DNA from: CAWKOH01 sp963851245
Lineage (GTDB): Bacteria; Actinomycetota; Acidimicrobiia; Acidimicrobiales; Palsa-688
Reading direction: 5' to 3'
Length of the DNA stretch: 64,000 bases
Assembly (NCBI GenBank): GCA_963851245.1
Contig: CAWKOH010000003.1
Span: forward strand, 248,001 to 312,000
The position numbers and the translations under genes were made by a program. The notes beneath the pieces were generated by a model. The model ran no database searches. It saw only the letters and a program-made list of their open reading frames with translations, and was not told the DNA's origin. Positions 38,791 through 48,742 of the stretch are shown here, piece after piece. Every line of letters begins with the position of its first letter. Position 1 is the stretch's first letter.

Positions 38791-41700
38791 GTGCTGCGCT
38801 TGGCCAAGCTGACCGACGCTGAGTATGTGCTGCGCCAAGTGGCTGGCGGACTGGAGGACTACTACCTGGGCTCGGGTGAGGCGCCCGGGGTGTGGACTGG
38901 CCGACTGGCCGGCCAGCTCGGCCTGGGCGGTGTGGTCGACGCTGATGACCTGCGGGGGTTGATCGACCGACGCCACCCGGTCAGTGGGGAACCACTGGGC
39001 GGGGGGAAGCAGCCGACGGTACGGGCGATAGACGCCACCTTCAGCGCCCCGAAGAGCGCCTCGCTGCTGTGGGCGTTCGCCGGCCCCGAGGTGGCGTCGA
39101 TCGTCTCGATCGCGCATGTGGAGGCGGTCGAAGCGGCGCTCGATTTCGTGGAGAGCCACACAGCGGTGACCCGCCGCCAGATAAACGGGCGGCGGATGCG
39201 GGCCCGGACGTCGGGCTGGGCGGCGGCCACGTTCGTGCATCGAACTTCCCGAGCGGGCGATCCCCAGATCCACACGCACGCGGTGATCCCCAACCTGGTG
39301 CAACGAGATGAGGGAGCGTGGGTGGCGATCGACGCTACGGCTCTGTACCGGTGGGCGAAGGCGGCCGGCAGTGTCTACCAGGAGGAGCTGCGCTGGCGCC
39401 TTTCGGAGCGGCTCGGGGTGGGCTGGGGTCCGGACCGCAACGGCTGCAGGGAGATGGTCGGCGTAAGCGAAGCCCAGCTGCGGGTGTTCTCCAAACGCAC
39501 GGTCCAGATAGAAGAGCACCTGGCCGGAAGCGGGCTCGTCCCGGCCGACGCGAAGGCCCGGATGCAAGCCGACGAGGCGGCCAGCTTGGCCACCCGGCCT
39601 GCCAAAGACCCCAACGTCACTCCCGAGCATCTCCGGAGCCGCTGGCATGGCGAAGCGGCGGCGGTCGGCTTGCCCACCGGTGAGGCGCTGCTGCAGAGGG
39701 TCCAAGATGGCGCCCGGCCGGCGGCGGGTATCGCCCGCATGGAGGTGCGTGAACTGTTCGACCGGCTGGTCGACCCTGAGGTGGGCCTGTGCGCCCATGA
39801 CTCGCGCTTCGGCGAGGCCCAGGTCGTGGAGGCGGTTGCCGCCTGGGGAGCGGGCCGTCTCCGCGTCGGCGACGTCCAGGCGCTCACCCGCTGGTTCCTG
39901 CGCAGCGATCGGGTCGTCCGCCTGGTCAGCCCGGACAGCGGCGGCCTAGCGGCGGGACAGTGGTCGACCGTCGGGCACCGTCGCCTCGAAGACCGGGTCC
40001 TGCCCTACCTCTTCGTCGTCCAGCAGCGACGCGTAGCGGGGATCGAGCCCGCCAATGTGGACGCCGCCCTGGCCGAAGCGTCCAGGCTGGGCGACGACCA
40101 GGCCGAAGCGGTCCAGCGGCTGTGCGGCGCGGGTTCGGCCCTGAGAGCGCTGATCTCACCGGCTGGTTACGGCAAGACGACGACACTGGCCGCCGCCACC
40201 GATGCGGCCCGCCGGGCCGGGCGGCCGGTGCTGGCGCTGTCGACGACCAACCAGGCCGTCGACCAGCTACGCCAGGCCGGCATCGAGGCCATGACGGTCG
40301 CTCGCTTCGCCCGATCCGGCGCCGAGCTGGCCCCGGGCAGCGTCGTCGTGGTCGACGAGTTCTCCCAGCTGCCCACCCGGGAAGCCCACACCGTGCTCTC
40401 GGCCGCGGCGGGCTGTGACGGTGCGATGGTGTGGATGGTGGGCGACCCCCTCCAGGCCCAGCCGGTCGGCGCCGGCGGCCTGGCCCAGTGGATCGCCGAA
40501 CAGGCCCGCCACGCTCGGGTCCCGGTGGCCGAGCTGCAAGTGAACCGCCGCCAAGCCGACCCCATCGAACGCCAGGCCCTTAGCCATTTCCGGGCCGGGC
40601 AGATCACCCAAAGCCAAGAGGTCCGCGACCAGGCCGGCTGGGAACATCACCACCCAGACAGGGACCAGGCGCTCTCCGCGATGGCCGCCGCCGTGCTCTC
40701 TGACATCGAGACGCACGGAGCCGACCGAGTGGCCGCCCTGGCGGTGAGCCACGCCGACTGCGAAGCCCTAGCCGACAGCATCCGCGCCGACCTGCAGGAG
40801 CAACAGCTGATCACCGGTCCGACGTTGGAAGGCCCGGGATGGACCGGACCCCGCCAATATCAGGCTGGCGACCGCGTCCTCCTGCACGCCCACATCTACC
40901 TGGACGACGGCAGCCGACTCGCCAACGGCACCGTCGCCACTGTCACCGCCGTCAGCCCCGCCGGGCTCACCGTCACCACCGACACCAATGCAGCGTTACT
41001 GCCTGCAGAGTTCGTCACCGCCCGCGGCGGCGACGGGCGCCCCCAGACCTCGCATGCGTGGGCGCGCACCATCGACGGGGTACAAGGCGGAACCTGGGAC
41101 CAGGTTCACCTCCTGGCCACCCCCGCCTTGGACCGCTACCGGGGTTACGTCGGCCAATCCCGTTCCATCTCTCCCACTCACACCTGGAACGCCACCCCCC
41201 AGCCCGTCGACGACCACGGAGGCAAGTTGGTCCAGCCCTACTCGACCCCAGCGGAGGAGATCGCCGCCGCCCTGGCCCGGGCCCAACCGAAAACTTTCGC
41301 CGCGGTCGACGACCCCTACCGCCATGAAGCCGCCGTGCGGACCGAGCAGAAGCAACACCAGACGGAGCTGGCCCGCCGCCCAACCGACGTCACCTCCGAC
41401 CTCAAGCTCGCCGACGAGACCATCCGGGCCCGCCAACGCGACCTCGACGACGCCCGGGACCGCCTCGCGCACTGGCAGGCCGAATACCAGCGAACCACCG
41501 GGCTGCGCAGCCTCACCCGGACCGGGCGCAACCATCACCGAGCCGCCGGACGACAAGCGGAGTTCCAAGCGAGCGTGGTGGAACGCGAGACACAGCGCCT
41601 CGCGGATGCCGGCGGCCGGCGCCACGACCTGCTACAACAGCAAGAAGCCGGGGAGGCCTTCGACAGAGCCAACCAGTGGCGGACGGAGCGCGTCAAGGAA

Positions 41701-42075
41701 CTCGACACGCACCTCAATCTGTATTGGGCTAACGCGGTACTGGACGCGGCCCGAGACGGCCACCCCGCCGCCTACGGCAAACAACGCCTCCAAGCCGCTC
41801 GCAACACCCTGATAGACCAGATCGAGCACCTCCTCGAGTGCCCCGCTCCCCGCCGAGGGGAACAGGACGCTCACCGCATCGCTAGCCCTCTGATGGCGTT
41901 AGGAGACCTCGACCGGGCTATACGCGAGGCCGCCGAACAGCCGGAGTTGAAGCTCGTCGAACCGGTCCGTCCCCACCGACACCAACCATTCCCCGACCTC
42001 TGGTTGCACACCCGCCAGCAACAGGCCCACCGGCAGCCCAACGAGCCCGGACCATCGATCGATATCGACCTGTAG
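38791..42075 (+). CDS. MobF-family conjugative relaxase with C-terminal SF1 helicase
   Basis: A 1094-residue protein that nicks oriT and unwinds DNA for conjugal transfer. The N-terminal TrwC-type relaxase has the tyrosine motif LEDYYLGSGEAPG (Tyr24/25), DATFSAPKSASLLWAF and the metal-binding histidines in FVHRTSRAGDPQIHTHAV (His150, 161, 163). The helicase half has Walker A SPAGYGKTTT near residue 457, Walker B VVVVDEFSQLP near 519, WMVGDPLQAQPVG and the C-terminal motif SHAWARTIDGVQGGTWDQV with YVGQSRS, followed by a long charged coiled coil (about 840-1000). It is intact. No coupling protein or type IV secretion genes were found, so transfer would rely on a helper. Confidence 0.93.
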   Translation: MLRLAKLTDAEYVLRQVAGGLEDYYLGSGEAPGVWTGRLAGQLGLGGVVDADDLRGLIDRRHPVSGEPLGGGKQPTVRAIDATFSAPKSASLLWAFAGPEVASIVSIAHVEAVEAALDFVESHTAVTRRQINGRRMRARTSGWAAATFVHRTSRAGDPQIHTHAVIPNLVQRDEGAWVAIDATALYRWAKAAGSVYQEELRWRLSERLGVGWGPDRNGCREMVGVSEAQLRVFSKRTVQIEEHLAGSGLVPADAKARMQADEAASLATRPAKDPNVTPEHLRSRWHGEAAAVGLPTGEALLQRVQDGARPAAGIARMEVRELFDRLVDPEVGLCAHDSRFGEAQVVEAVAAWGAGRLRVGDVQALTRWFLRSDRVVRLVSPDSGGLAAGQWSTVGHRRLEDRVLPYLFVVQQRRVAGIEPANVDAALAEASRLGDDQAEAVQRLCGAGSALRALISPAGYGKTTTLAAATDAARRAGRPVLALSTTNQAVDQLRQAGIEAMTVARFARSGAELAPGSVVVVDEFSQLPTREAHTVLSAAAGCDGAMVWMVGDPLQAQPVGAGGLAQWIAEQARHARVPVAELQVNRRQADPIERQALSHFRAGQITQSQEVRDQAGWEHHHPDRDQALSAMAAAVLSDIETHGADRVAALAVSHADCEALADSIRADLQEQQLITGPTLEGPGWTGPRQYQAGDRVLLHAHIYLDDGSRLANGTVATVTAVSPAGLTVTTDTNAALLPAEFVTARGGDGRPQTSHAWARTIDGVQGGTWDQVHLLATPALDRYRGYVGQSRSISPTHTWNATPQPVDDHGGKLVQPYSTPAEEIAAALARAQPKTFAAVDDPYRHEAAVRTEQKQHQTELARRPTDVTSDLKLADETIRARQRDLDDARDRLAHWQAEYQRTTGLRSLTRTGRNHHRAAGRQAEFQASVVERETQRLADAGGRRHDLLQQQEAGEAFDRANQWRTERVKELDTHLNLYWANAVLDAARDGHPAAYGKQRLQAARNTLIDQIEHLLECPAPRRGEQDAHRIASPLMALGDLDRAIREAAEQPELKLVEPVRPHRHQPFPDLWLHTRQQQAHRQPNEPGPSIDIDL

Positions 42076-42181
42076 ACCCAATCGCCTGGCACGATGACGC
42101 GCGCTGACGGCGAGCCTTTATCGTCGTGGAATCGGCAACGGGCACCCTCGCACCTGAGCCGACCAGCCTAGCCGCCAGCTT

Positions 42182-42210
42182 CCGTTAAACGGATGATAGA
42201 CTACCGTTAA
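42182..42210 (+). promoter_or_regulatory. Direct-repeat operator and -10 box of the MNT/HEPN pair
   Basis: CCGTTAA occurs at 42182-42188 and 42204-42210, 22 bases apart (two helical turns), flanking the -10 box TAGACT (42197-42202). The ATG at 42210 is seven bases past the -10, so the message is leaderless and the repeats are well placed for autorepression by the winged-helix domain of the first gene. Confidence 0.55.
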
Positions 42211-42800
42211 TGAAAGTAGCGGTTCCAGTGCTCGCCCCTGTGTTGCGGTCGGACGCGCAGGGCAAGATCCTGGCCCAAATCCTCGCCGACCCCGACAGCG
42301 AACACACCGTCACCGCTTTGGCCGCCCGAGCCGGCACCTCCATGGCCACCGCGCTGCGAGAGATCGAACGGGCCGAAGCCGCCCGTCTGGTCAGCACCCG
42401 ACGGTTAGGCAACACCCGGCTGGTCAAGGCCAACCCGGCCAACCCGCTGTATGAGCCATATCGGCAGATCATCCTGGCTACCTACGGGCCCCCGGCCGTC
42501 ATCGTCCAGGAACTCGCCACCGTAAAGGGCGTCGACCAGGCCTACCTGTTTGGATCGTGGGCCGCTCGCTATTGCGGCGAAGCCGGACCAGCCCCCAACG
42601 ACATCGACGTCCTGGTCGTCGGCCGGCCCGACCGCGACCAGTTGTACGAGGCCGTCGAACGAGCCGAACGGCGGCTGGGCATTCCGGTGCAGGCCACCAT
42701 CCGCAGTACCAAACAATGGCACGACACCAGCGACGCGTTCATCTCCCAAGTATGCAGTCGACCGCTGGTCGCCCTCCTTGACCAGGCGAGCGACGATTGA
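42210..42800 (+). CDS. Winged-helix/MNT nucleotidyltransferase (antitoxin-like)
   Basis: A 196-residue fusion. Residues 15-75 are a winged HTH (VTALAARAGTSMATALREIE, then AARLVSTRRLGNTRLVKAN); residues 85-195 are a minimal nucleotidyltransferase with the catalytic signature LFGSWAARYCG-x-DIDVLVVG (Gly115-Ser116, Asp131, Asp133). In type VII toxin-antitoxin systems such MNT enzymes adenylylate and silence a HEPN toxin. The next gene is a HEPN protein with overlapping start. The N-terminal wHTH probably makes it its own repressor. Confidence 0.8.
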   Translation: MKVAVPVLAPVLRSDAQGKILAQILADPDSEHTVTALAARAGTSMATALREIERAEAARLVSTRRLGNTRLVKANPANPLYEPYRQIILATYGPPAVIVQELATVKGVDQAYLFGSWAARYCGEAGPAPNDIDVLVVGRPDRDQLYEAVERAERRLGIPVQATIRSTKQWHDTSDAFISQVCSRPLVALLDQASDD

Positions 42801-43279
42801 CCTGGGCCCGGGGCCGGGCCCGGATCCAGCAGCTGCTGGCTGACGGCGAACTCGAGATCGTCACTGCATCCGAAGCGCACGCTCACCGGCTGCTCGACGA
42901 AGCCCAGCGGCATCTCAGATCGGCCGAACTCATAGCCGGCGAGGACACCACCGGCGGCTACCAGCTAGCCTACGACGCTGCCCGCAAAGCCTGCTCTGCT
43001 CTGTTGGCCATCCAAGGGCTGCGGGCCACGACCAAGGGAGGGCACATCGCCGTCCAAGACGCCGTCCGGGAACAGTTCGGCGGGCCGTCTGGAGTGAAAG
43101 CCTTTGCCGCCCTCGGCCGGATGCGGCGCCAGAGGGCCGCCAGCGAATATCCCGGACCGGACACCCCCACCATCACCGCAGACGACACCACCGAAGCCAT
43201 TGCCACCACCCACGCCATCCTCACCGCCACCAGCCAACTACTCGACACCCACCGCCTCGACCCCTTCCACGCCCCCTAA
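42797..43279 (+). CDS. HEPN-domain protein (toxin-like partner)
   Basis: A 160-residue helical protein with the HEPN layout: HRLLDEAQRHLRSAELIAGE, YQLAYDAARKACSALLAIQG, LRATTKGGHIAVQDAVREQF and MRRQRAASEYPGPD. HEPN RNase toxins carry R-x4-6-H in the last region; here the position after RRQRAA is S-E-Y-P and no His is present, so the ribonuclease site is altered. It starts at TTG 42797 overlapping the stop of the MNT gene, so production is coupled. It resembles the HEPN half of MNT pairs common in actinobacteria. Confidence 0.75.
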   Translation: MTWARGRARIQQLLADGELEIVTASEAHAHRLLDEAQRHLRSAELIAGEDTTGGYQLAYDAARKACSALLAIQGLRATTKGGHIAVQDAVREQFGGPSGVKAFAALGRMRRQRAASEYPGPDTPTITADDTTEAIATTHAILTATSQLLDTHRLDPFHAP

Positions 43280-43596
43280 CCCATCACTCCTCTCTTCACG
43301 ACAGACATTTGCCACCCGCCTGGGGGGCTCGGACCGCGGGCCTGGTACGCGGTTGGGGCAGGGATGGAAGCGCAGCTCGCATGGATGTCTCGCTCTCCCT
43401 CATTCGCGGGCGTCAGATGGGTGAGACGGCACGAAGCAGGGCTCAGTCTGAGGGGCGGAACACTTTGTGACGCGCATCTGGCACCTGCTTGCGGAGTGTA
43501 CGACGGGTCGAATTTGATTTCACGGGAGCCCTGCGCGACTCCGGCCGGATCCGCAGGCGCCACCAGCCGTGAAAATCCGCAGAGCAGACTGACTCC
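43280..43596. other. Gene-free stretch before the propeller-ABC operon
   Basis: I see no coding sequence or repeat here. It should hold the promoter of the following four-gene operon; no confident -10 box was identified. Confidence 0.4.
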
Positions 43597-44832
43597 ATGA
43601 CAGCCGAGCGGCCCGCAGAGCGGATACGGTTTCCGGCGCTCGACCCGGAGCCTCCGCCACGGTCGTGGCGATGGCGTCTCGGAGCAGGAACTGTGACGGT
43701 CGCGGTCGTCGCGGCACTCGGTGGACTTGGGTGGCTGCTGTTTTGGCTTCCGGGGGGAAGCTCGCATCCGGAGAAGACCGTGGGCGCGACCGGCGTAACC
43801 GGTGCGGCGCCGGGCCGAGTCCTGTTCATGTCGAGTTCGGGGATCTATGGCCTGGCCTCGCCGGATGGTACAGGCGTGCGCGAGCTGGTGGGGCTTGGGA
43901 CGCACTCAGTAAGCGGTGGGGCCTATGCCTTCCCCTCGTTCGACGGCCGGTACGCGGTCGCGACTGATGGGACCGTCATCGCCGTTGACGGCACGACTCC
44001 ATCACTGCAGTCCGCGAACCTCGACGTGGCCACCGGGGCCCAACAACTCGACTACGACAACCCCTTCACCGACGACGACCAGGACGTGGTGATCTTCCAT
44101 GGGGGCCCTTCGGGCTACGCGAGCACTAATGCCAGTGTGGTGCTGGTCCGATGGCGCTCCGGCGCCCAAGTGGGAAGTCTCGGGGCGGCTGACCAATACG
44201 CCGGGGGGGCGGGGGACCCTCAGGCACCCGGAGCGTTCCTGTCAGTCGCCCTTCCGGCAACCTCGGAAGGGGAGGGCGACGAGCAGGTCGAACTGCGTGA
44301 CGTTGGAAAGCAGCCGGTCGTCTTGGCGACTGCCGCCGTTGTCGACCGGGCGCTCGGTCAGCCCACGAGCCGCTACTTTGTTCTCTCCCCCTACCCCGAC
44401 CCTGCCGGCGACAAGGTCGCCATCACCGTCAATACCATCCAGCCCGGCTCTGGGCCCTCCGTCGGCGTCATAGTGGTGGATCGCAGCGGTCACGTCCTTG
44501 GCTCACTTTCGGGATTAGCGGCTCCCCAGGGCGGCTACGCCGTGACGTGGTCGCCGGACGGAAGGTCGCTGCTCTACGTGGCGACGGGCAACGGCGGCCA
44601 GGAGGTGGGGGAATGGATGCCCGGGTCGTCACCGCTCTTCCGCGCCCTGCCCGACGCCAGCAAGACCGCCGGCGTCTGTATTTGGTCGGCGGATGCCTCG
44701 CAGATCCTGTGCGAGGCGACCGACCTCCAGACTCAGACGACGAGTTGGGTGTCCGGTGCGGCGCGGGGCGGCCCGCTCGGGGTTAATCCGGGGCCGGGCA
44801 GCCCGGTAGAGTTCCTGGGGAGCAGGCCGTGA
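43597..44832 (+). CDS. Membrane-anchored extracytoplasmic beta-propeller-like protein
   Basis: A 411-residue protein with one N-terminal membrane anchor (VTVAVVAALGGLGWLLFWLP, about 32-51) and a large outer domain. The domain contains repeated four-stranded blade-like units, for example GRVLFMSSSGIYGLASPDG, YVLSPYPDPAGDKVAITVN-like and YAVTWSPDGRSLLYVATG, the last being a TolB/WD40-type blade (WSPDG). Two cysteines occur near the end (GVCIWSADASQILCEA). It overlaps the permease gene by four bases, so it is likely a periplasmic sensor or accessory for the ABC system. The exact family is unknown. Confidence 0.7.
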   Translation: MTAERPAERIRFPALDPEPPPRSWRWRLGAGTVTVAVVAALGGLGWLLFWLPGGSSHPEKTVGATGVTGAAPGRVLFMSSSGIYGLASPDGTGVRELVGLGTHSVSGGAYAFPSFDGRYAVATDGTVIAVDGTTPSLQSANLDVATGAQQLDYDNPFTDDDQDVVIFHGGPSGYASTNASVVLVRWRSGAQVGSLGAADQYAGGAGDPQAPGAFLSVALPATSEGEGDEQVELRDVGKQPVVLATAAVVDRALGQPTSRYFVLSPYPDPAGDKVAITVNTIQPGSGPSVGVIVVDRSGHVLGSLSGLAAPQGGYAVTWSPDGRSLLYVATGNGGQEVGEWMPGSSPLFRALPDASKTAGVCIWSADASQILCEATDLQTQTTSWVSGAARGGPLGVNPGPGSPVEFLGSRP

Positions 44833-47800
44833 ACCGGATAGGTATGTCGATCATCCGCGGTCTGGGTTCACGGCTCGGGTCGGCCGCCATGATCTTCCTG
44901 GTCGCCGTGGTCGCAATCGCTGCCGCGGCGGCGGGCCCCACCTACTACAGCGCCGCCAAGACGTCGATCCTACGCGACACCGCCGGAACAGGAACTGTCG
45001 TGGGCCGAAGCTTCGAGGTGACCCAGAGCGGACCGGTGAATAGCACGATTGGCAGCCTCTCGGCGAGGGTGACGGCGGTTCTCGCTAATGGTCTGGGCCG
45101 GGCGGACGCAACCAACCTCGGGCAGATATTCCAGCCCCAGGTCGAGTCGATCGAGTCGAGCGCTTTCGATCCCGTGCGGCAGCAGTCAATCCCGCTGGTG
45201 TGGCGCACCGACGTCTGCGCCCATCTTGTCATCAGGGGCAACTGCCCCAGCCGGCCGGGCCAGGTCATCATGAGCAGTTCGCTGGCCATGGCGCTCGGCT
45301 TCAGAGTCGGTGAGGAGCTGTCGGTGCCGACCTGGGGGACCCTGACCATCACCGGGGTTTACGCGCCTCCAAATGGCGGCGACTACTGGTTCGACACCTT
45401 GAGCAACTACTTCCCCTGGGAGTTCCCGGTAGGCGGCCCGGCGTCGAAGGGTCCGGCGTCGGCCAGTGTCGATGCCTTCTTCACCGTTGAAGCCACACTC
45501 CAGGCCGCCCCGTCTACGGTCCAGGGGACCGACAGAATCGACGACCTTCTGGCCGTATCCCGGCTGCACTCCGGTGACGTCAGGCCGCTCGAGGACTCCG
45601 TCAACGAGCTGCTCGAGAGCGACCAGCTCCAGCAGATCCAGGCGATTCCGACGAGCGAGATCCCCAACACCATGCGCTCGATCACCTCGGCATGGTCCAG
45701 CCTGGCCGTGCCGGTGGTGCTGATCTCGGCGCAGCTGCTGGGCCTGGCCTGGCTCTTGCTGCTTCTCCTGGTTACCGAAGCGGCAGAGGCCCGCGGCTCT
45801 GAGGTGGCCTTGGCCAAGCTACGCGGCCACGGTCGCGTGCGCACTGTCGGCTTCGGGCTCTCCGAACCGGTGGTGTTGCTTGCGTTCGCCCTTCCGGTGG
45901 GCGCGTTCGTCGGTTGGTTCGCCACGGTGGGCCTCGCCGGCGATCTGCTCCGCCCAGGAACGCCCGTGCCGTTTTCCGGGCTCAGCTGGGCGGCCGCGGC
46001 CGCGGCGGCCGCGGGCGGACTCGCTGCAGTGGTGATTGCCTCTAGGCGCATGCTCGGCCGGCCCGTGGTCGAGCAGTGGCGCCGGACGGGTCGGCGAGCT
46101 GCGGACCGGGGTTGGGTTATAGACGGGATCCTGCTGACCGCCGCCGCCGTCGGCCTTCTCGACCTCCTCGCAACGGGAACGGTGTCGTCAGCGCACAAGA
46201 ACGCGCTCGCCCTGCTCGTTCCGGGGCTCCTTGGGCTCGCCGTCGCGGTCGTGGCGTCGCGGCTGCTGCCCGTCGCCTGCCGGGCTCTCACCGCGGGTGA
46301 TCGCGTCGGCCGCGGACTGGGCGCCTACCTGGCTCTGCGCCACGTGGCGCGCCGCCCCGGCGGCGCTCGCACCACCATCATGCTCGCCGCCTCGTTTGCC
46401 CTTGCCACCTTCGCCGTTGCGGCCTGGGCGGTCAACGATCATAACGACAGCGTCCTGGCCAACGCCCAGGTCGGCGCCCCCATCGTTTTGGACGTGGCCA
46501 TTCCGCAGGCCACCAACCTGGGGACACTCGTGGCCCGGGCGGACCCAAGCGGGCATCAAGCAGCCCCGGTGGAGGAGTTCGAAAGCAACGGCATGGTCAC
46601 TCTGGCCGTCGACCCGGCGCGGTGGTCGAAGGTGACCACCTGGCTCGGCACCAAGCCGCGCAACCTGTCGATTGTTCTCGCGCCGCCGTCGCCGGCCCCG
46701 ATCGTGCTCGATGGGAGCGCCGTGCGCGTCACGATGACGATCAAATCGGTTTCCCCACCCGACTCCACCGTGATCCTCGATGTCGACAGCCCCGACGCGA
46801 CAGCGATGACGCCGATTGAACTCGGTACGCCGCCCGGCTCGGGGCGTTTCGTGGCCACCGCGGCGCTGGTCGGTTGTCCATGCCTTTTGCAGGACCTGAC
46901 CATCCAGCCTCCTCCCCAGGCGTTCCACAGCAGCCCCCCAGCGACCGGAAACCTCACCCTGAACGGAATCGAGGTCGCAGACAGCAACACCAGGTGGTCA
47001 CCTGTGGCCGGGGTCAATGAGGCTGGCCGGTGGTACGCACCTGGCACGCCGGGCCAGGTGACCGCCCGCCCCGGAGGCCTCTACTGGAACTTCTCACCCC
47101 AGGGGAGCGGATCCTCCGCGGTGCTAGCGCCCCTCGACCGTCCCTCGCCCCTTCCCGCGGTCGCGGCCAGCGCCGTCACCGGCGGCAAGACAGGCCCTCA
47201 CACCATCACCGGCGTCGATGGCAACGACCTGCCGGTAATGGTTACCGCCGTCGTCTCCGCTGTTCCGGGGGCGCCGGCCACCGGCGTCGTCGTCGACCTC
47301 GACTACGCCAACCTCGCCGCCGACGGCTTTGTGTCGTCCGAGGCCAGCGAGCAGGTGTGGGTGGCCGCCGGCGCTGAGAAGACCGTCACCGCCAGGCTCA
47401 AGAAGTTCGGGGTTCAGGTTCTCGACGTGACGAGCGAGTCGGGTACCAAGGCACTACTCGGCAGGCAAGGGCCCGCCCTGGCCAGAGTGTTATTCCTCGC
47501 CGAGGCCGTCGCGGCGGCCGCCTTGGCGGCCGGGGCGGCGATCCTGGGTCTATACATGTTCGCCCGGCGACGGCGCTACGAGTACGCCGCCCTGGAAGTC
47601 ACCGGATTGCCGACCCGGACCCTGCTCGGATCGCTGATGGCCGAGCAACTTATCGTGGTCGCCTATGGCCTGGTCATCGGAATCGGCGCCGGGCTAGCGG
47701 CGGTGGCGGTGGCGCTGCGCGCCGTACCGGAGTTCCTCTCCGTCCCAGCGGCGCCGAACCTCTCCTACCTCCCTCCCGCTGGCGAGCTGGCCGGGTTCCT

Positions 47801-47900
47801 GGCGATCATCACATCAGTGGTGCTCATTGGGGCGATTCTCGCCAGCGTGGCGATGATCCGAAGTATCCGTCTCGATCAGCTCCGCGAGGCGCCGGTATGA
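44829..47900 (+). CDS. Large FtsX-like ABC permease (MacB/LolC type)
   Basis: A 1023-residue membrane protein. One N-terminal helix (AAMIFLVAVVAIAAAAAG), a first outer domain (about 40-290), helices around 295-320, 345-368, 385-405, 435-455, 465-485 and 515-535, a second outer domain (about 540-870), and three final helices (FLAEAVAAAALAAGAAILGL, LIVVAYGLVIGIGAGLAAVA, FLAIITSVVLIGAILASVAM) typical of FtsX. It is a double-length FtsX protein of the kind that works with MacB/LolD-type ATPases in mechanotransmission or lipoprotein and peptide export, not substrate import. Coupled by overlaps to genes on both sides. Confidence 0.85.
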   Translation: MNRIGMSIIRGLGSRLGSAAMIFLVAVVAIAAAAAGPTYYSAAKTSILRDTAGTGTVVGRSFEVTQSGPVNSTIGSLSARVTAVLANGLGRADATNLGQIFQPQVESIESSAFDPVRQQSIPLVWRTDVCAHLVIRGNCPSRPGQVIMSSSLAMALGFRVGEELSVPTWGTLTITGVYAPPNGGDYWFDTLSNYFPWEFPVGGPASKGPASASVDAFFTVEATLQAAPSTVQGTDRIDDLLAVSRLHSGDVRPLEDSVNELLESDQLQQIQAIPTSEIPNTMRSITSAWSSLAVPVVLISAQLLGLAWLLLLLLVTEAAEARGSEVALAKLRGHGRVRTVGFGLSEPVVLLAFALPVGAFVGWFATVGLAGDLLRPGTPVPFSGLSWAAAAAAAAGGLAAVVIASRRMLGRPVVEQWRRTGRRAADRGWVIDGILLTAAAVGLLDLLATGTVSSAHKNALALLVPGLLGLAVAVVASRLLPVACRALTAGDRVGRGLGAYLALRHVARRPGGARTTIMLAASFALATFAVAAWAVNDHNDSVLANAQVGAPIVLDVAIPQATNLGTLVARADPSGHQAAPVEEFESNGMVTLAVDPARWSKVTTWLGTKPRNLSIVLAPPSPAPIVLDGSAVRVTMTIKSVSPPDSTVILDVDSPDATAMTPIELGTPPGSGRFVATAALVGCPCLLQDLTIQPPPQAFHSSPPATGNLTLNGIEVADSNTRWSPVAGVNEAGRWYAPGTPGQVTARPGGLYWNFSPQGSGSSAVLAPLDRPSPLPAVAASAVTGGKTGPHTITGVDGNDLPVMVTAVVSAVPGAPATGVVVDLDYANLAADGFVSSEASEQVWVAAGAEKTVTARLKKFGVQVLDVTSESGTKALLGRQGPALARVLFLAEAVAAAALAAGAAILGLYMFARRRRYEYAALEVTGLPTRTLLGSLMAEQLIVVAYGLVIGIGAGLAAVAVALRAVPEFLSVPAAPNLSYLPPAGELAGFLAIITSVVLIGAILASVAMIRSIRLDQLREAPV

Positions 47901-48742
47901 GCGCACCGCTCGCAGTTCGCTGCAACGGGCTCGTCCACGTCTACGGTGCCCCGGGACTGGAGGTCAGCGCTCTGCGCGGCGTCGACCTCGAGGTGGCAGT
48001 CGGTGAGACCGTCGCGCTTCTCGGTCCCTCGGGCGCCGGGAAGTCGACTCTTCTCTGGATCCTCGCTGGGCTCATGCGCCCCACGGCCGGTGTGGTCGAG
48101 GTAGGAGGACGCAACCTCGCCGAGCTGGGCGCCCGGCAGGCCACCGACATGCGCCTGCGAGACGTCGGGGTGGTCATGCAGACCCCCGCCCGGAACTTGC
48201 TCGCGCACGACACCGCGCTCGGCAACGTGTTATTCGCGCAGACGCCGACCCGCCGCAGCCACAGGGCTAAACGACTCCGAGCCCACTCGCTCCTGGAGGC
48301 CGTCGCCCTGGGCGGCCAGGCCGGCCAGACCGCCGGGCGGCTGTCCGGCGGTGAGCAGCAACGGCTCGCCGTCGCGGTGGCTTTAGCCAACGGCCCCAGC
48401 CTGCTACTCGCCGACGAGCCGACCAGCCAACTCGACCGGGCCTCCGCCGCGGAAGTACTGGAGTTGATCAAGGCGGCCAACAGCGACCTAGGAACCACCG
48501 TCGTGGCGGTCACCCATGACCCCGACGTGGGAGCGGCGTTCGGCCGGACCGTCACCATCCGCGACGGCAGGGTAGGAATGGAGGGTCGCGCCGGCGAAGA
48601 GTACCTCGTCGTCGGACGCGACGGCACCGTCCAGCTGCCGTCCGATCTTCTCGAAGTGCTACCCCCCGGATCGCTGGCGGAGGCCCGGGTCACCCCGGAG
48701 GGTGTCCAGCTTCGCCCCGTCAAGCCGGAGGGAACGGGGTGA
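47897..48742 (+). CDS. ABC transporter ATPase, LolD/MacB type (first)
   Basis: A 281-residue nucleotide-binding subunit: Walker A GPSGAGKST (43-51), signature LSGGEQQR (149-156), Walker B LLLADEPTS (169-177), and switch His in AVTHDPDVG. After the core is an unusual C-terminal extension (about 225-281) with VVGRDGTVQLPSDLLEVLPPG, reminiscent of a small regulatory domain found on some actinobacterial LolD-like ATPases. It starts at ATG 47897 overlapping the permease, and its stop overlaps the second ATPase gene. Confidence 0.9.
   Translation: MSAPLAVRCNGLVHVYGAPGLEVSALRGVDLEVAVGETVALLGPSGAGKSTLLWILAGLMRPTAGVVEVGGRNLAELGARQATDMRLRDVGVVMQTPARNLLAHDTALGNVLFAQTPTRRSHRAKRLRAHSLLEAVALGGQAGQTAGRLSGGEQQRLAVAVALANGPSLLLADEPTSQLDRASAAEVLELIKAANSDLGTTVVAVTHDPDVGAAFGRTVTIRDGRVGMEGRAGEEYLVVGRDGTVQLPSDLLEVLPPGSLAEARVTPEGVQLRPVKPEGTG

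Noticed and set aside
43276..43905. Minus-strand 209-codon frame before the propeller gene
   Set aside because: It runs antisense through the propeller start and has no protein-like motif.
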